From assembly GCF_018343715.1 (NCBI RefSeq), contig NZ_JAGYPL010000001.1:1422167-1486166 (forward strand): a DNA stretch of 64,000 nucleotides. The letters run 5' to 3'. Of this stretch, positions 44,248 to 53,190 are shown piece after piece. How positions within the stretch are numbered: position 1 is the first letter of the stretch; each line of letters opens with the position of its first letter. Below the pieces are notes generated by a model. It saw nothing but the letters and a program-made list of their open reading frames with translations. It made no database searches and was not told where the DNA came from. This stretch comes from Bacillus sp. FJAT-49711. Its GTDB lineage: Bacteria; Bacillota; Bacilli; Bacillales; Bacillaceae_C. The position numbers were made by a program, and so were the translations under genes.

Positions 44248-45210
44248 TTAATTACTGCTAGACGCGGCTCCCGCAGCTGCTACTGAGGCCGCCATTGCCG
44301 CCTGTTGAGCCTGCAATATTGTTTCTATCGTCGTATATAAACTCGTTTCAGTCAATCCAGGTTGTTTCAACTTATCTTTTACATAGAAGCTCACAGCAAG
44401 AATAAGATTAATATCTTTTTGCCATTTAAAATGCTTTTCTTGGTTAAGACGATCAAAAACACTCGTAATGATGTCCATATTTATTTCATCTTCAGGCAAT
44501 AAAGCAAGCATCCCCATAACCGGATAATACATTACTTTTTGTTTAATACCTTTATCCTTAAAGGAATCAAAAACAAAAATCGCTCTGCTTAAAATGGATG
44601 TTTCTGGCTCCTCGTTGTTCAAAGAAAGAATATGGCTTAGGAATTGTAAATTATTCCCTTTGTAAAATCCATTTTGGTTAAGTTTATTATAAAAATATTC
44701 ATTGCGTTGAATGATATCTTCACTTTTTTCCGAAGCAAGCAAAACCGAAAGTGGGTAATCTTCAGCGGAAGTTAAAAAAGGGTGTTCTTTTTTCATGGCA
44801 TCATAGGTTTCTCTTGCTTTCAAAATAAGTGAATGATAATCATGATCGCCAGCTATTTGTAATAATACTGAAGCAGAGACATACGTAAAAATTCCTCTAT
44901 TAAATTTTTCTTTAATCATTTCTTCATAAAGCTCAAATAAAGAGGAGACTTTGCTTTCAGGATCATCATAATTCACTTCCAAGATCGCTGCCGCTGTATA
45001 TCTTGATTCGGATCTCATATAGGAAAAGTATCCAGCGCGACTCTTAATTTTTTCAGCAATAGTAAAAAAACGATCAAATTGAAAATTCTTTCTGTTCATC
45101 GCGTAAAGAGCAGCAATCATCATTAACATTTTACTGTCCGTTACTTTCCATTTCATTTCTTTTTTTAGTTGTTCGAATATTTGAATATAGTTGTCTATCA
45201 TTTCGTTCAT
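44248..45210 (-). CDS. DUF4003 family protein
   Basis: A 320-residue, largely helical protein starting at the ATG at 45210 behind GGGTGGAG. NEMIDNYIQIFEQLKKEMKW and YALYAMNRKNF-like N-terminal segments followed by an Ala-rich tail (AAMAASVAAAGAASSSN) match the DUF4003 family of Bacillus. No catalytic motif is visible. Function unknown. Confidence 0.8.
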   Translation of the reverse strand: MNEMIDNYIQIFEQLKKEMKWKVTDSKMLMMIAALYAMNRKNFQFDRFFTIAEKIKSRAGYFSYMRSESRYTAAAILEVNYDDPESKVSSLFELYEEMIKEKFNRGIFTYVSASVLLQIAGDHDYHSLILKARETYDAMKKEHPFLTSAEDYPLSVLLASEKSEDIIQRNEYFYNKLNQNGFYKGNNLQFLSHILSLNNEEPETSILSRAIFVFDSFKDKGIKQKVMYYPVMGMLALLPEDEINMDIITSVFDRLNQEKHFKWQKDINLILAVSFYVKDKLKQPGLTETSLYTTIETILQAQQAAMAASVAAAGAASSSN

Positions 45211-45384
45211 GTTCGCTCCACCCTTTCGCATTTATTAATGAAATACGTTTTGGTATAAGTTTTGGTTTCAGCTGACGATTTTAATTCATTTTTATAGGAA
45301 GCAGCAATATTTCCAACGACTTGACTCAAATTTAAATATATTCATTTTAATAATGAGATACATAACTTTGGAACCCAAAATGCC

Positions 45385-46173
45385 TCAATCCTTGCTTTTC
45401 CTAAAACGTAAAATGATGGCCGGAGGAATTTCATACCAGTCAAATTGATTCGTTTCACTTTCTTTTTGAAAGCTTGGTTCTTCAATGCCATCTAAGACAA
45501 AATGGTGTTGAAATGCAAGATTTACATAATAGGACAAAGGTCTATGAAACATATAATGTGGGGTCGGCTGCCCTTTAATACCAATTGCTTTATACGGTTG
45601 TGGTGTGAGATAGTTGAAAATTTGAATGCTGTTCTTTGATTGTAAGCTGCCATCCATATCTTCTACTTCATGTACCTTTCGCATATTCGGAGATTGGAAG
45701 CAAGGATGGGTGATTGAAAAAACAAAGATTCCATTTTCCTTAAGTAAAAAAAATAAAGCTTTCATTAAGGGCTGAATATCGACAATGTCCATTAATGCCA
45801 TATTGGCTACAGCACTATCAAATCTATCATTTCCAAGAGCAATTAATGAATCAAAATTTGTTGCATCCAGAACCTTATAATCAATTTGATGTAATCTAGA
45901 TCGAAGTTTTGCACGTTCAACCATTTCAGAACTATAATCGATTGCAACTACATTCGCTCCCAGTTCAATAAGCTTCCTCGAAAAGTTGCCATTTCCACAA
46001 GCAATATCAAGGATCGTTTGACTAGCTTTTATATTTAATAATTTTTCTGTATACGGCCTGATGATTTCGCGGTGAAACCGATTGCTTTCGTCTCCCATAT
46101 AATCATCCCAAAACCCCGCGTTTTCATTCCACTTCAATTTTGACTCTTCGTTCAGCTCTTTCCATTTACTCAA
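45385..46173 (-). CDS. class I SAM-dependent methyltransferase
   Basis: A 262-residue protein with the SAM-binding motif ILDIACGNGNFSRKL, the acidic VVAIDYSSEM loop and FDSAVANMALMDI. It ends with a substrate-recognition region rich in aromatics. It belongs to the Methyltransf_11/25 group; the target is unknown. It is 18 bases upstream-adjacent to another methyltransferase gene. Confidence 0.85.
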   Translation of the reverse strand: MSKWKELNEESKLKWNENAGFWDDYMGDESNRFHREIIRPYTEKLLNIKASQTILDIACGNGNFSRKLIELGANVVAIDYSSEMVERAKLRSRLHQIDYKVLDATNFDSLIALGNDRFDSAVANMALMDIVDIQPLMKALFFLLKENGIFVFSITHPCFQSPNMRKVHEVEDMDGSLQSKNSIQIFNYLTPQPYKAIGIKGQPTPHYMFHRPLSYYVNLAFQHHFVLDGIEEPSFQKESETNQFDWYEIPPAIILRFRKSKD

Positions 46174-46190
46174 AAATACAGCCTCCTTTG

Positions 46191-47051
46191 TTATTTACAA
46201 ATAAATGCACATACTGGTTTTGAAATATTTAAATTTCCTCCGGCTGATCTCAACGCTTCGTCCGTTAATCGATAAAAAGTTGGCTTTATTAAATTTCTAA
46301 TCTCGTATTTAATACTCTCATCATTAAATGGCCCCTGATATAATTGGGTGGCCATATAATATTGCAATACTGGTTCGGGATGATCCACGACAAAGCCAGC
46401 ATCGAAAATATGCTTGTCCACTTGATCGAAGAATCGTCTTAATATATCTTCACCATTTTCCATAGAAAACGTTAAATGATTTTTGCTATGGTCAAAACCA
46501 ATTCCTAATTCACGCATCGTTTTAAGATGCAAAGAAAAAAATTCAGGCATCCCTTTATCACTATTTGTTGTAGCGAGAAATATCCCTTCCCGTTTCATTA
46601 TCCTACGCATTTCTGATAATCCGCGAGACATATTTCCAACATGATAGAGCATATGATTTGCCATTACAACATCGAACTCATGTGATAAAAAGGGAAGTTC
46701 CTCGGCGTCTAACTTCAAATGGATCATTGGCAAAGCTTCTTTACTTGCCATTTCATAAGACGTTTCCAAAACGCCTGTCGATAAATCCCCCGCTATTACG
46801 AACCCACTTTTATTTTTCAACTTAGTTGCTATCGGAATTGAAAATCTACCGTTCCCTGCTCCCACGTCTAGTACCTTTTCATTACCACGCAAATTCAACT
46901 TCTCGACTACCCATTCTTCAAAAGGTTGCTTATAGATAGCATATTGCTTCATTACATCATATTTCGCTTCAAGATTTTCCCCAGTTCGATAAATCGAGCG
47001 AATGCTTTTTTTGTTCGTAGAATTCTCATAGTAATCTTTTTCTTGAATCAC
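46191..47051 (-). CDS. class I SAM-dependent methyltransferase
   Basis: A 286-residue methyltransferase starting from GTG behind GGGAGGTG. The SAM motif is VLDVGAGNGRFSIPIA, followed by FVIAGDLSTGVLE and FDVVMANHMLYHV. Different from the neighbour in length and motif details. Small-molecule target unknown. Confidence 0.85.
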   Translation of the reverse strand: MIQEKDYYENSTNKKSIRSIYRTGENLEAKYDVMKQYAIYKQPFEEWVVEKLNLRGNEKVLDVGAGNGRFSIPIATKLKNKSGFVIAGDLSTGVLETSYEMASKEALPMIHLKLDAEELPFLSHEFDVVMANHMLYHVGNMSRGLSEMRRIMKREGIFLATTNSDKGMPEFFSLHLKTMRELGIGFDHSKNHLTFSMENGEDILRRFFDQVDKHIFDAGFVVDHPEPVLQYYMATQLYQGPFNDESIKYEIRNLIKPTFYRLTDEALRSAGGNLNISKPVCAFICK

Positions 47052-47063
47052 CTTGTCACCTCC

Positions 47064-47531
47064 CTATATAAACAACATATAAATCTCCTTATCGGGAAAC
47101 CATTCAAATCCTTTTGACTGATACAAAGATCGGGCATTGTTATTACTTGTACTTGTATTTAGCTGAAGTCGGTTTGCATCTCTTTCTTTAGCTAAAAGAA
47201 CAGATTCGTCAATCAACATTTTAGCAATTCCATTTCTTCTGAAACTCGGCATGACAAAAAGATCTTGAATAAGCAAGATTGGTTTTCCTTTTGTAGTTGA
47301 AAATCCCCAGTTAAGTGCAATAAAACCCGCTGGCGCATCACCGTTTAGTGCAACCAAAAAATCAGCATTTTTGAACTGCAATAACTGTTTTAGATTGTGT
47401 AAACATTCCTCCTGTTTTTTTTCAGCCCACTGATATGGGTGTATGTAATGAGCAAGCAGGAAACTGGCTTCATTAATTGAGTCAATTGAAAGACGAATTA
47501 TTTTTATTTTTGATCGACTTATGATCATCAC
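47064..47531 (-). CDS. GNAT family N-acetyltransferase
   Basis: A 155-residue acetyltransferase. QDLFVMPSFRRNGIAKMLID is the acetyl-CoA loop and QLNTSTSNNNARSLYQSKGF the C-terminal signature. It is the first gene of a short run with the two methyltransferases. Target unknown. Confidence 0.85.
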   Translation of the reverse strand: MMIISRSKIKIIRLSIDSINEASFLLAHYIHPYQWAEKKQEECLHNLKQLLQFKNADFLVALNGDAPAGFIALNWGFSTTKGKPILLIQDLFVMPSFRRNGIAKMLIDESVLLAKERDANRLQLNTSTSNNNARSLYQSKGFEWFPDKEIYMLFI

Positions 47532-47683
47532 CTACTCTAGAAACGTATAAATAAACATTCCATTATTGCTATTAAAAAACCTTCTTTCTTAAGTTTTTTA
47601 TACCTCCAATAAAGAAAAAAGAGCCATCCCACTGATAGCTCATACACATTATTATTCTTCAATGAAGTCATCAAACTTCGAAT

Positions 47684-47794
47684 TTATTTAAATAAAGCAG
47701 ATAAAGGATTTCCAAACAATGGAATTAAGATGAATACAGTGACTACAAATCCAACAATAAAAATAAGTGTGTTTTTCTTTTTGATCCCCTTCAC
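47684..47794 (-). CDS. small one-helix membrane protein (36 residues)
   Basis: A GTG at 47794 opens a frame coding MKGIKKKNTLIFIVGFVVTV and then a second hydrophobic part ending GNPLSALFK. It has a basic N-terminus and a single membrane helix, the usual form of tiny Bacillus membrane proteins. A Shine-Dalgarno sequence is present only as TCGGGG. I do not recognise it. Confidence 0.45.
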   Translation of the reverse strand: MKGIKKKNTLIFIVGFVVTVFILIPLFGNPLSALFK

Positions 47795-47875
47795 CCCCGA
47801 AAAACAATCTTAAGAAAGCATGAATTATTTCGTAAATAATTCACTTATCAAGTCTTTCCTTTAAAATATTCCTTA

Positions 47876-48421
47876 TTAAATTTTAATAGCATCCACGATC
47901 AATGATGGAAAGACAAGCCTACCGTCTTTATTTCTAGGATCATAATGTTTAGAGCGGAAAATAACACCTTGCTTCCCGTCCCATTCGTTATAATGAAAGT
48001 TTCCTTCCTTATCGTGGTACTCTAATAATTTCACTTCGAAACCAGCATTTTGAAACATATCGGACAGTGTTTTATAGTTATATACGATTTTATGACTAGC
48101 AGCAGGATGGTCTTTTGGACCTGGCCCACCAACCTTAATTACATTTTGATACGTTTCATCTGGAAAAAAACCGTCAGGAACAGCACAGCGAATGTATCCA
48201 GATGTTTTTAAGTATTTATAACAAATCTTAGCTGCTTGCACGCCTTCTTCATATGTAAGGTGTTCCCAAACCTGTTCCGCCAAAATAGCTGTAATTGTGT
48301 TTTCATCAAACCTTTTTTTCCATATTGAAATGTCCAATAAATTGAGTTCATTTTCCTGCGTATGGATCCACTCTGGATTATTATTATATTCCCCTGCTCC
48401 GACGACTATTTTTATCTCCAT
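47876..48421 (-). CDS. predicted SAM-dependent methyltransferase (COG4627-like)
   Basis: A 181-residue protein with VVGAGEYNNNPEWI at the N-terminus and ILAEQVWEHLTYEEGVQAAK plus YIRCAVPDGFFPDE, the pattern of the short COG4627-type methyltransferases. The glycine-rich SAM loop is weak, so activity is not certain. It lies 12 bases behind the ASCH-domain gene. Confidence 0.72.
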   Translation of the reverse strand: MEIKIVVGAGEYNNNPEWIHTQENELNLLDISIWKKRFDENTITAILAEQVWEHLTYEEGVQAAKICYKYLKTSGYIRCAVPDGFFPDETYQNVIKVGGPGPKDHPAASHKIVYNYKTLSDMFQNAGFEVKLLEYHDKEGNFHYNEWDGKQGVIFRSKHYDPRNKDGRLVFPSLIVDAIKI

Positions 48422-48433
48422 CGTTTCCTCTCC

Positions 48434-48874
48434 TTATTGATAAACGACCTTAAATTGTTCAAAAACAACAGGCATATCCCACGTAAATTTTTGATTAGCT
48501 GCCTCACATACTTGCTTGTAGTATCTTATATGTCCTTCTCGCCACGATTCCAAATTATCATCTTCGCCTTCTAATCTCGCTAATTCGAAGGTAACGTCCT
48601 TAAATGGGATAATTTGAATGGATGTCGTTTGGATGATGCATTTCGGTTCCCCTGACCAATTCGTAATGACGCTATAATCCCCTGCCGTTGGAAGTGGCTC
48701 TTGTTCAAAATCATAAATGGAAGATGTTGTTGCTCTTTTCTTACCCTGCAAAACAAGTTCTAACAATTCATTTGCTAATCTTTCATTTAGCTCGAAATGC
48801 CATGATGTATAAGGTTGATTCGGCGTTTTCGTTTCTTTTAAGAACTTCGCCCAGTACACTTCTATTTGATTCAT
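48434..48874 (-). CDS. ASCH domain protein
   Basis: A 146-residue protein with the ASCH/PUA-like core LVLQGKKRATTSSIYDFEQ, GDYSVITNWSGEPKCIIQTT and FTWDMPVVFEQFKVVY. ASCH domains are thought to bind RNA. It overlaps the preceding membrane-protein gene by four bases and so is part of the same transcript. Confidence 0.85.
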   Translation of the reverse strand: MNQIEVYWAKFLKETKTPNQPYTSWHFELNERLANELLELVLQGKKRATTSSIYDFEQEPLPTAGDYSVITNWSGEPKCIIQTTSIQIIPFKDVTFELARLEGEDDNLESWREGHIRYYKQVCEAANQKFTWDMPVVFEQFKVVYQ

Positions 48875-49308
48875 TTATTAATCCCCTTTTTTACCGGTCT
48901 AAATATAATAATTCCTAAAATGAAGACAAGCATAATAATAGTAAAAGCAATGATTGCGGTCAATGGATATTCACTCATATACTTTCCTTCCCTAGTTGCT
49001 TTTACATATATCCCCTCAGTTGTTTGAACTGCAATTGCGTCATTTGTACTTGTGTCGGTTATTGAATAGTATTTAGTTCCCTTTGGAAAAGCATTTGAAA
49101 AATTTCCCCAGTACGACCCTTCCTTATCGCTATGTTTCGTCACATGACCAATTTCTTTATCAATGTTTTCTACAGATTCATCGCTTACAATATAAACATA
49201 ACCATCCCACACAACAAATGAATAGGCCCAGCTAGCCTTTGATTGAGGAACGATTAGGAAAGATACGATGAATGCGAGGATACAGCTTCGTATAAAAGTT
49301 GTTTTCAT
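48871..49308 (-). CDS. membrane-anchored hypothetical protein
   Basis: A 145-residue protein with a signal peptide (residues 1-26, FIVSFLIVPQSKASWA) and a C-terminal membrane helix (about 117-137, LTAIIAFTIIMLVFILGIII) followed by a basic tail. The middle is exposed outside the cell. It is a Bacillus-type conserved hypothetical; I do not know its function. Confidence 0.75.
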   Translation of the reverse strand: MKTTFIRSCILAFIVSFLIVPQSKASWAYSFVVWDGYVYIVSDESVENIDKEIGHVTKHSDKEGSYWGNFSNAFPKGTKYYSITDTSTNDAIAVQTTEGIYVKATREGKYMSEYPLTAIIAFTIIMLVFILGIIIFRPVKKGINK

Positions 49309-49333
49309 TCAAATCCCTCTTTTTTAAAAATCG

Positions 49334-49349
49334 TGCCGCTAAGACGGCA
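49334..49349 (-). terminator. short hairpin terminator
   Basis: TGCCG/CGGCA arms with a 6-base loop, followed on the minus strand by CGATTTTTAAAAAAG. It would stop transcripts from the DUF2264 gene before the next gene. Confidence 0.45.
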
Positions 49350-49480
49350 AGTTTCCGAAGATTCATATAACCTTTTCTGGGATTCCTTTACATTTTTCGG
49401 TATTATCTTTTTGAACTATGTCGCACAGCTGCTTATTGGTTGAAAAGTTCTGGAACGACGCTTGCCACTGTTTTTATTAT

Positions 49481-49519
49481 TTTATTAGAAACTCGGATGC
49501 TGTTCCAGTTTCTAATAAA
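49481..49519. repeat. perfect 13-bp inverted repeat
   Basis: Arms 49481-49493 and 49507-49519 pair perfectly around a 13-base loop, without a T-run on either side. It lies between the DUF2264 stop and the short terminator. Confidence 0.7.
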
Positions 49520-49563
49520 GATAATTGCTTGGAGAAATTCTACCGGCTATCCTAAACTATTAT

Positions 49564-50712
49564 TCAACCGCTTAATATCGCGAAATCAATCGGAACTGAT
49601 TTTCCCGACCATACTTTCTTGGAGGTCCAGTCTTCCTCTCCTTGCCAAAAAGGATCTTCCTCGGGCAATCCGAGAGGTAAAAATGCTGTAGCACAAAGAT
49701 ATAAGCTTCCAGTTGAAATGTAGTTTTCTCCTAATTCCTGCTGATGGCCACAGAATCCGATTCGAAGCCATCCCTCATCATCAAAAGTCCCAGGCATTTC
49801 AATCAATCGGTGAATGACTGCAGTAAGAGCACATCTTACTTGAGCTGGTTTTATGTTTTCGTCCAACCGATGTTGATAAGCCATTTGAGCTAAATGTTGA
49901 AAAGCTCCAAACCTATAAGCGATTGACCTTCCGATAACTGGAAAGGCCCCTTCAGGTGAGATGCTCCTTTCTTGGATGACCGCAAACCTTTTCGCCCTTT
50001 TAATGATCTTCTCTTTCATTGCTTGCCAATCTGAAGATTGATCTCCTATAGTCTCTATAATATCGACCAACATTGGCTGAATGACATAACTATTATAGTA
50101 GTCTGCATGAAATTCCGGTCCGTCTCCATATATGCCGTCGCCTAAATACCATTGATCATGCTGTCTTAATGCATAATCAATCCTCATTGGATCCCAGTCT
50201 TCGCCTAATTTAAACAAAACAGCTTCAATCATAGCGGAAAATAGCAGCCAATTACTAAAAAAAGGCTTTCGTGTTCTTGTAGCTTTAAGAGCAGTTACCA
50301 AGTTTTGTTGTACTCTACCATCTAGTTTTTCATATAATTCAGTCGGTGCTCGTAAAATCGCATGCGCTAGAAAAGCGGTATCAACAATTGGTTGATGACC
50401 ATCGGAAAAATTTAAAAAATCCGGCGAATTAGGATCTGTCGCTGCATCAAGTCCCTCTCTCGCTAATCGACTATATTTTTTCCATAATTGTCCTTCCTCA
50501 CCATTTGAGGGACGGCTTTCTAACCAAGGAGCCATTCCGCATAAAAGCCTAGCAAATGCCTCCAAATGACTATATTGGTCTCGATCTGAAAGCTTTCCTT
50601 CTAGCGGCATTTTCTTCTTTAATTGTCTTCTGGAAAGAGACTGAAGAACAGGATCAGCTATTTTCAACATTGTTTGCAGCCAGTAATCTCGATCATTTGT
50701 TGTTTTTGTCAT
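49564..50712 (-). CDS. DUF2264 domain protein
   Basis: A 382-residue protein: RDYWLQTMLKIADPVLQSL at the start, YSHLEAFARLLCGMAPWLE, GDGIYGDGPEFHADYYNSY and the end TSKKVWSGKSVPIDFA. This is the DUF2264 family, an (alpha/alpha)6-barrel group near polysaccharide lyases and glycoside hydrolases. No signal peptide. The function is probably action on a plant or bacterial polysaccharide fragment; this is inference from fold. It is monocistronic. Confidence 0.85.
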   Translation of the reverse strand: MTKTTNDRDYWLQTMLKIADPVLQSLSRRQLKKKMPLEGKLSDRDQYSHLEAFARLLCGMAPWLESRPSNGEEGQLWKKYSRLAREGLDAATDPNSPDFLNFSDGHQPIVDTAFLAHAILRAPTELYEKLDGRVQQNLVTALKATRTRKPFFSNWLLFSAMIEAVLFKLGEDWDPMRIDYALRQHDQWYLGDGIYGDGPEFHADYYNSYVIQPMLVDIIETIGDQSSDWQAMKEKIIKRAKRFAVIQERSISPEGAFPVIGRSIAYRFGAFQHLAQMAYQHRLDENIKPAQVRCALTAVIHRLIEMPGTFDDEGWLRIGFCGHQQELGENYISTGSLYLCATAFLPLGLPEEDPFWQGEEDWTSKKVWSGKSVPIDFAILSG

Positions 50713-50884
50713 ACATGTACGCCACCTTAAACGAATATTATTTTTTTAAGAATTATACATATATTTCTACATTCGAGTTATTCGAAGCATTTCCTTCTTT
50801 CAAAAGAATTGTTTCTAATATCTAAGTGCAACTTATTTATTATTCAAACGTCGAATATATTAAACAGACTGGAGGGGGCATATT

Positions 50885-51802
50885 GTGAAGAAGGGGTTTT
50901 TAGTTTTATTGTTGACAAGTCTATTTATGACGGCTTGTAGTTCCAGTTCTAACGACTCGGCTAAAAGCGAAAGTAGTGGTGGAAGCTACGATTCATCCGC
51001 AGCTTCGGATGAAATAGCAATGGAAATGCCAAAAGAAGAACTATCAATTGCACAAAATGAAGAACTATCAAATGCAGATAAGGGAGCTGACGCTCAAGAT
51101 ATAAAGATCACAACGGACAGAATGATCATCCACCAGGCGCATTTGCATGTAAAAGTAAAAAGCTTTGATAAAGCTCAACTTACTATTGAAAAGAAAGTGA
51201 AAGAATACGGAGGATACATCGTTGAATCTAATATATATCGTGACACCGATGAAACAGTTAGTGGTACAATCATTATTCGCATTCCTGAAAAATACTTCCA
51301 AACTTTTATAAATGATGCTGAAAAACAAGCGGCAGAAACGATTGGCCGAAATATAACTGGCCAAGATGTAACCGAGGAATACGTTGATTTGGAATCAAGA
51401 CTTACATCAAAAAGAGCTGTTGAAGAAAGACTGCTTGATTTTATGACTGATGCAAAAAAGACAGAGGATTTATTAAAAATTTCATCGGATTTAGCGAAAA
51501 TTCAGGAGGAAATTGAAGTTCTTGTAGGGAGAATGAAGTATCTTGAAAATCAAACTTCTTTTTCAACAGTTGAAATTCAAATGACTGAAACGCGCGTCGT
51601 CATTCCAGGGATAGACAATAAAAATTTAAATACATGGGAAAAGACAAAAAAGCAATTTGTTGATAGCATGAACTTTATTTTGGCAGCTTGTTCTGCACTT
51701 GTTGTATTTTTTGTAGGAAATTTGCCTGTTTTCGGTCTACTTGTTATCATTTTAAGTGTTATTTTCTTACTTCTTAAAAAAAGGAAACGAAAAGATCTTT
51801 AA
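50885..51802 (+). CDS. DUF4349 domain lipoprotein
   Basis: A 305-residue lipoprotein with signal peptide and lipobox MTAC (Cys18), then a Ser-rich linker. The domain runs from MIIHQAHLHVKVKSFDKAQL to a long coiled coil (EEYVDLESRLTSKRAVEERL, LAKIQEEIEVLVGRMKYLEN), followed by a membrane helix at about 265-295 and a Lys/Arg tail. It starts behind a GGAGGGGG site. The family is of unknown function at the cell envelope. It is alone on the plus strand. Confidence 0.88.
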   Translation: MKKGFLVLLLTSLFMTACSSSSNDSAKSESSGGSYDSSAASDEIAMEMPKEELSIAQNEELSNADKGADAQDIKITTDRMIIHQAHLHVKVKSFDKAQLTIEKKVKEYGGYIVESNIYRDTDETVSGTIIIRIPEKYFQTFINDAEKQAAETIGRNITGQDVTEEYVDLESRLTSKRAVEERLLDFMTDAKKTEDLLKISSDLAKIQEEIEVLVGRMKYLENQTSFSTVEIQMTETRVVIPGIDNKNLNTWEKTKKQFVDSMNFILAACSALVVFFVGNLPVFGLLVIILSVIFLLLKKRKRKDL

Positions 51803-51825
51803 GCAAAAATGGAAAGCTAGATACT

Positions 51826-52374
51826 CTATGATCTAGCTTTCCATTCATGTTCAAGTATGCTATATAGGAAAGAATCACGCCAACCATCTTTTATCAATAA
51901 ATCCTCACGCATCTTGCCTTCTAATGTCATACCGCTTTTTTTCAACACTTTTGATGAACCAATATTTCTTGCATCGCATGTGGCAAAAATGCGATGGAGT
52001 TTAAATTCGTTAAATCCAAATTTAATCAAAAGTTTTGCAGCATCAGTCGCATAACCCTTTCCCCAATAAGCAGGATTAATAATATATGCAATAACGCCTG
52101 ATCTATTTCTCATGTCACGTAATATTAATTCGCAAGAACCAATCAATCTGTTAGTATTTTTTTCAATAATGGCATAAACATAACGAGTTCTCGGTTTCAT
52201 TTTTGCTTCAATAAGAATTTGATTCACGAAAGTTTTAGTATCTTCTTCTGTATTCGGTCCCCATGGTTGAAAACGTGACACCTCAGGTTGGGAGGCATAT
52301 GTATGAATATCCAGCCAATCCATTTCTACAATTTCACGGAGTATGATTCTACCGCTGATCATCATCGCCTTCAT
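51826..52374 (-). CDS. GNAT acetyltransferase, RimJ/RimL type
   Basis: A 182-residue acetyltransferase beginning with ISGRIILREIVEMDWLDIHT, then YIINPAYWGKGYATDAAKLL (acetyl-CoA loop) and HRIFATCDARNIGSSKVLKKSG. The start at 52374 overlaps the NUDIX stop by one base (TAATG), suggesting coupled translation. Target: a protein N-terminus or a small amine. Confidence 0.87.
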   Translation of the reverse strand: MKAMMISGRIILREIVEMDWLDIHTYASQPEVSRFQPWGPNTEEDTKTFVNQILIEAKMKPRTRYVYAIIEKNTNRLIGSCELILRDMRNRSGVIAYIINPAYWGKGYATDAAKLLIKFGFNEFKLHRIFATCDARNIGSSKVLKKSGMTLEGKMREDLLIKDGWRDSFLYSILEHEWKARS

Positions 52375-52808
52375 TAAAAAATCTTCCTTTTTAGTTGCTC
52401 AGCCTTCGTGATACTATTCTTTAAAAAAGATGGCGAATTTGGATGTTCCAAAATTTCTTCATATGTTAACCACATAACTGCTTCAACTTCATCGGGGCTT
52501 TTTGGAAATGCTTCTCCGCTATCAAGTTCTGCTAGGAAAACTACATCCACTACATGTGCGCCTTTATCGGTTACAAATGATGTACTATGGACATAGTGAA
52601 GCTGATCCTTTACTATAATTCCTACTTCTTCGAAAACCTCACGTTTCACTGTTCTTTCTAATATATCGGAAGCATTACCTTCGTGATCAACTTTCCCGCC
52701 GATTAAAGATAGCATTCCGCCTGCATGTTCTTCTTTTTTACTTCTCTCAATAATGAGCCATTTGCCATCTTTGTGAATGGCTGCTTCTGTATTAACGATG
52801 AATATCAT
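52374..52808 (-). CDS. NUDIX hydrolase
   Basis: A 144-residue NUDIX protein. The Nudix box is present as GGKVDHEG...TVKREVFEEVGI with a five-residue insertion between the first Glu and the REVFEE part, a common variant. It hydrolyses nucleoside diphosphate-linked compounds; the substrate is unknown. It is cotranscribed with the GNAT gene. Confidence 0.87.
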   Translation of the reverse strand: MIFIVNTEAAIHKDGKWLIIERSKKEEHAGGMLSLIGGKVDHEGNASDILERTVKREVFEEVGIIVKDQLHYVHSTSFVTDKGAHVVDVVFLAELDSGEAFPKSPDEVEAVMWLTYEEILEHPNSPSFLKNSITKAEQLKRKIF

Positions 52809-52849
52809 GCCTGTTTTACACTCCTTCTAAATGTATTATATTATTTGTT

Positions 52850-53080
52850 TCAAATACGCTCATTCCCTCTTTTGAAATTTCTCGTTATTTTCGCCAGTAT
52901 AAGCTGAGCTTCTTTTTCATTAGCTGCTGATCTTATTTTAGTCAAGAATTTTTCAGCTTCTTTACCTTTTATCGTTTTCACACATTTTCCATTAAAGTCT
53001 ATAAAAATAGTATTGTTTTTACTAACTCTATAGGAAAAAGGAGACTCATCTAATCTATTTCTTTTATCAATATTAGCCAT
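52850..53080 (-). CDS. small conserved hypothetical protein
   Basis: A 76-residue protein starting MANIDKRNRLDESPFSYRVS at the ATG at 53080, behind GGGGGAGCG. It has a small beta then helix pattern (NTIFIDFNGKCVKTIKG, then KFLTKIRSAANEKEAQLILA). The basic end KITRNFKRGNER may bind nucleic acid. I do not recognise a named family. Confidence 0.65.
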   Translation of the reverse strand: MANIDKRNRLDESPFSYRVSKNNTIFIDFNGKCVKTIKGKEAEKFLTKIRSAANEKEAQLILAKITRNFKRGNERI

Positions 53081-53190
53081 TATACGCTCCCCCAAAATAT
53101 CTTCTGTCTATTAATGTTCTATAACACAAGTAGTTTTTCCTTTTTTAAACAAACAAAGACAGGATCAATTGACCCTGTCCAAAGTAACAA

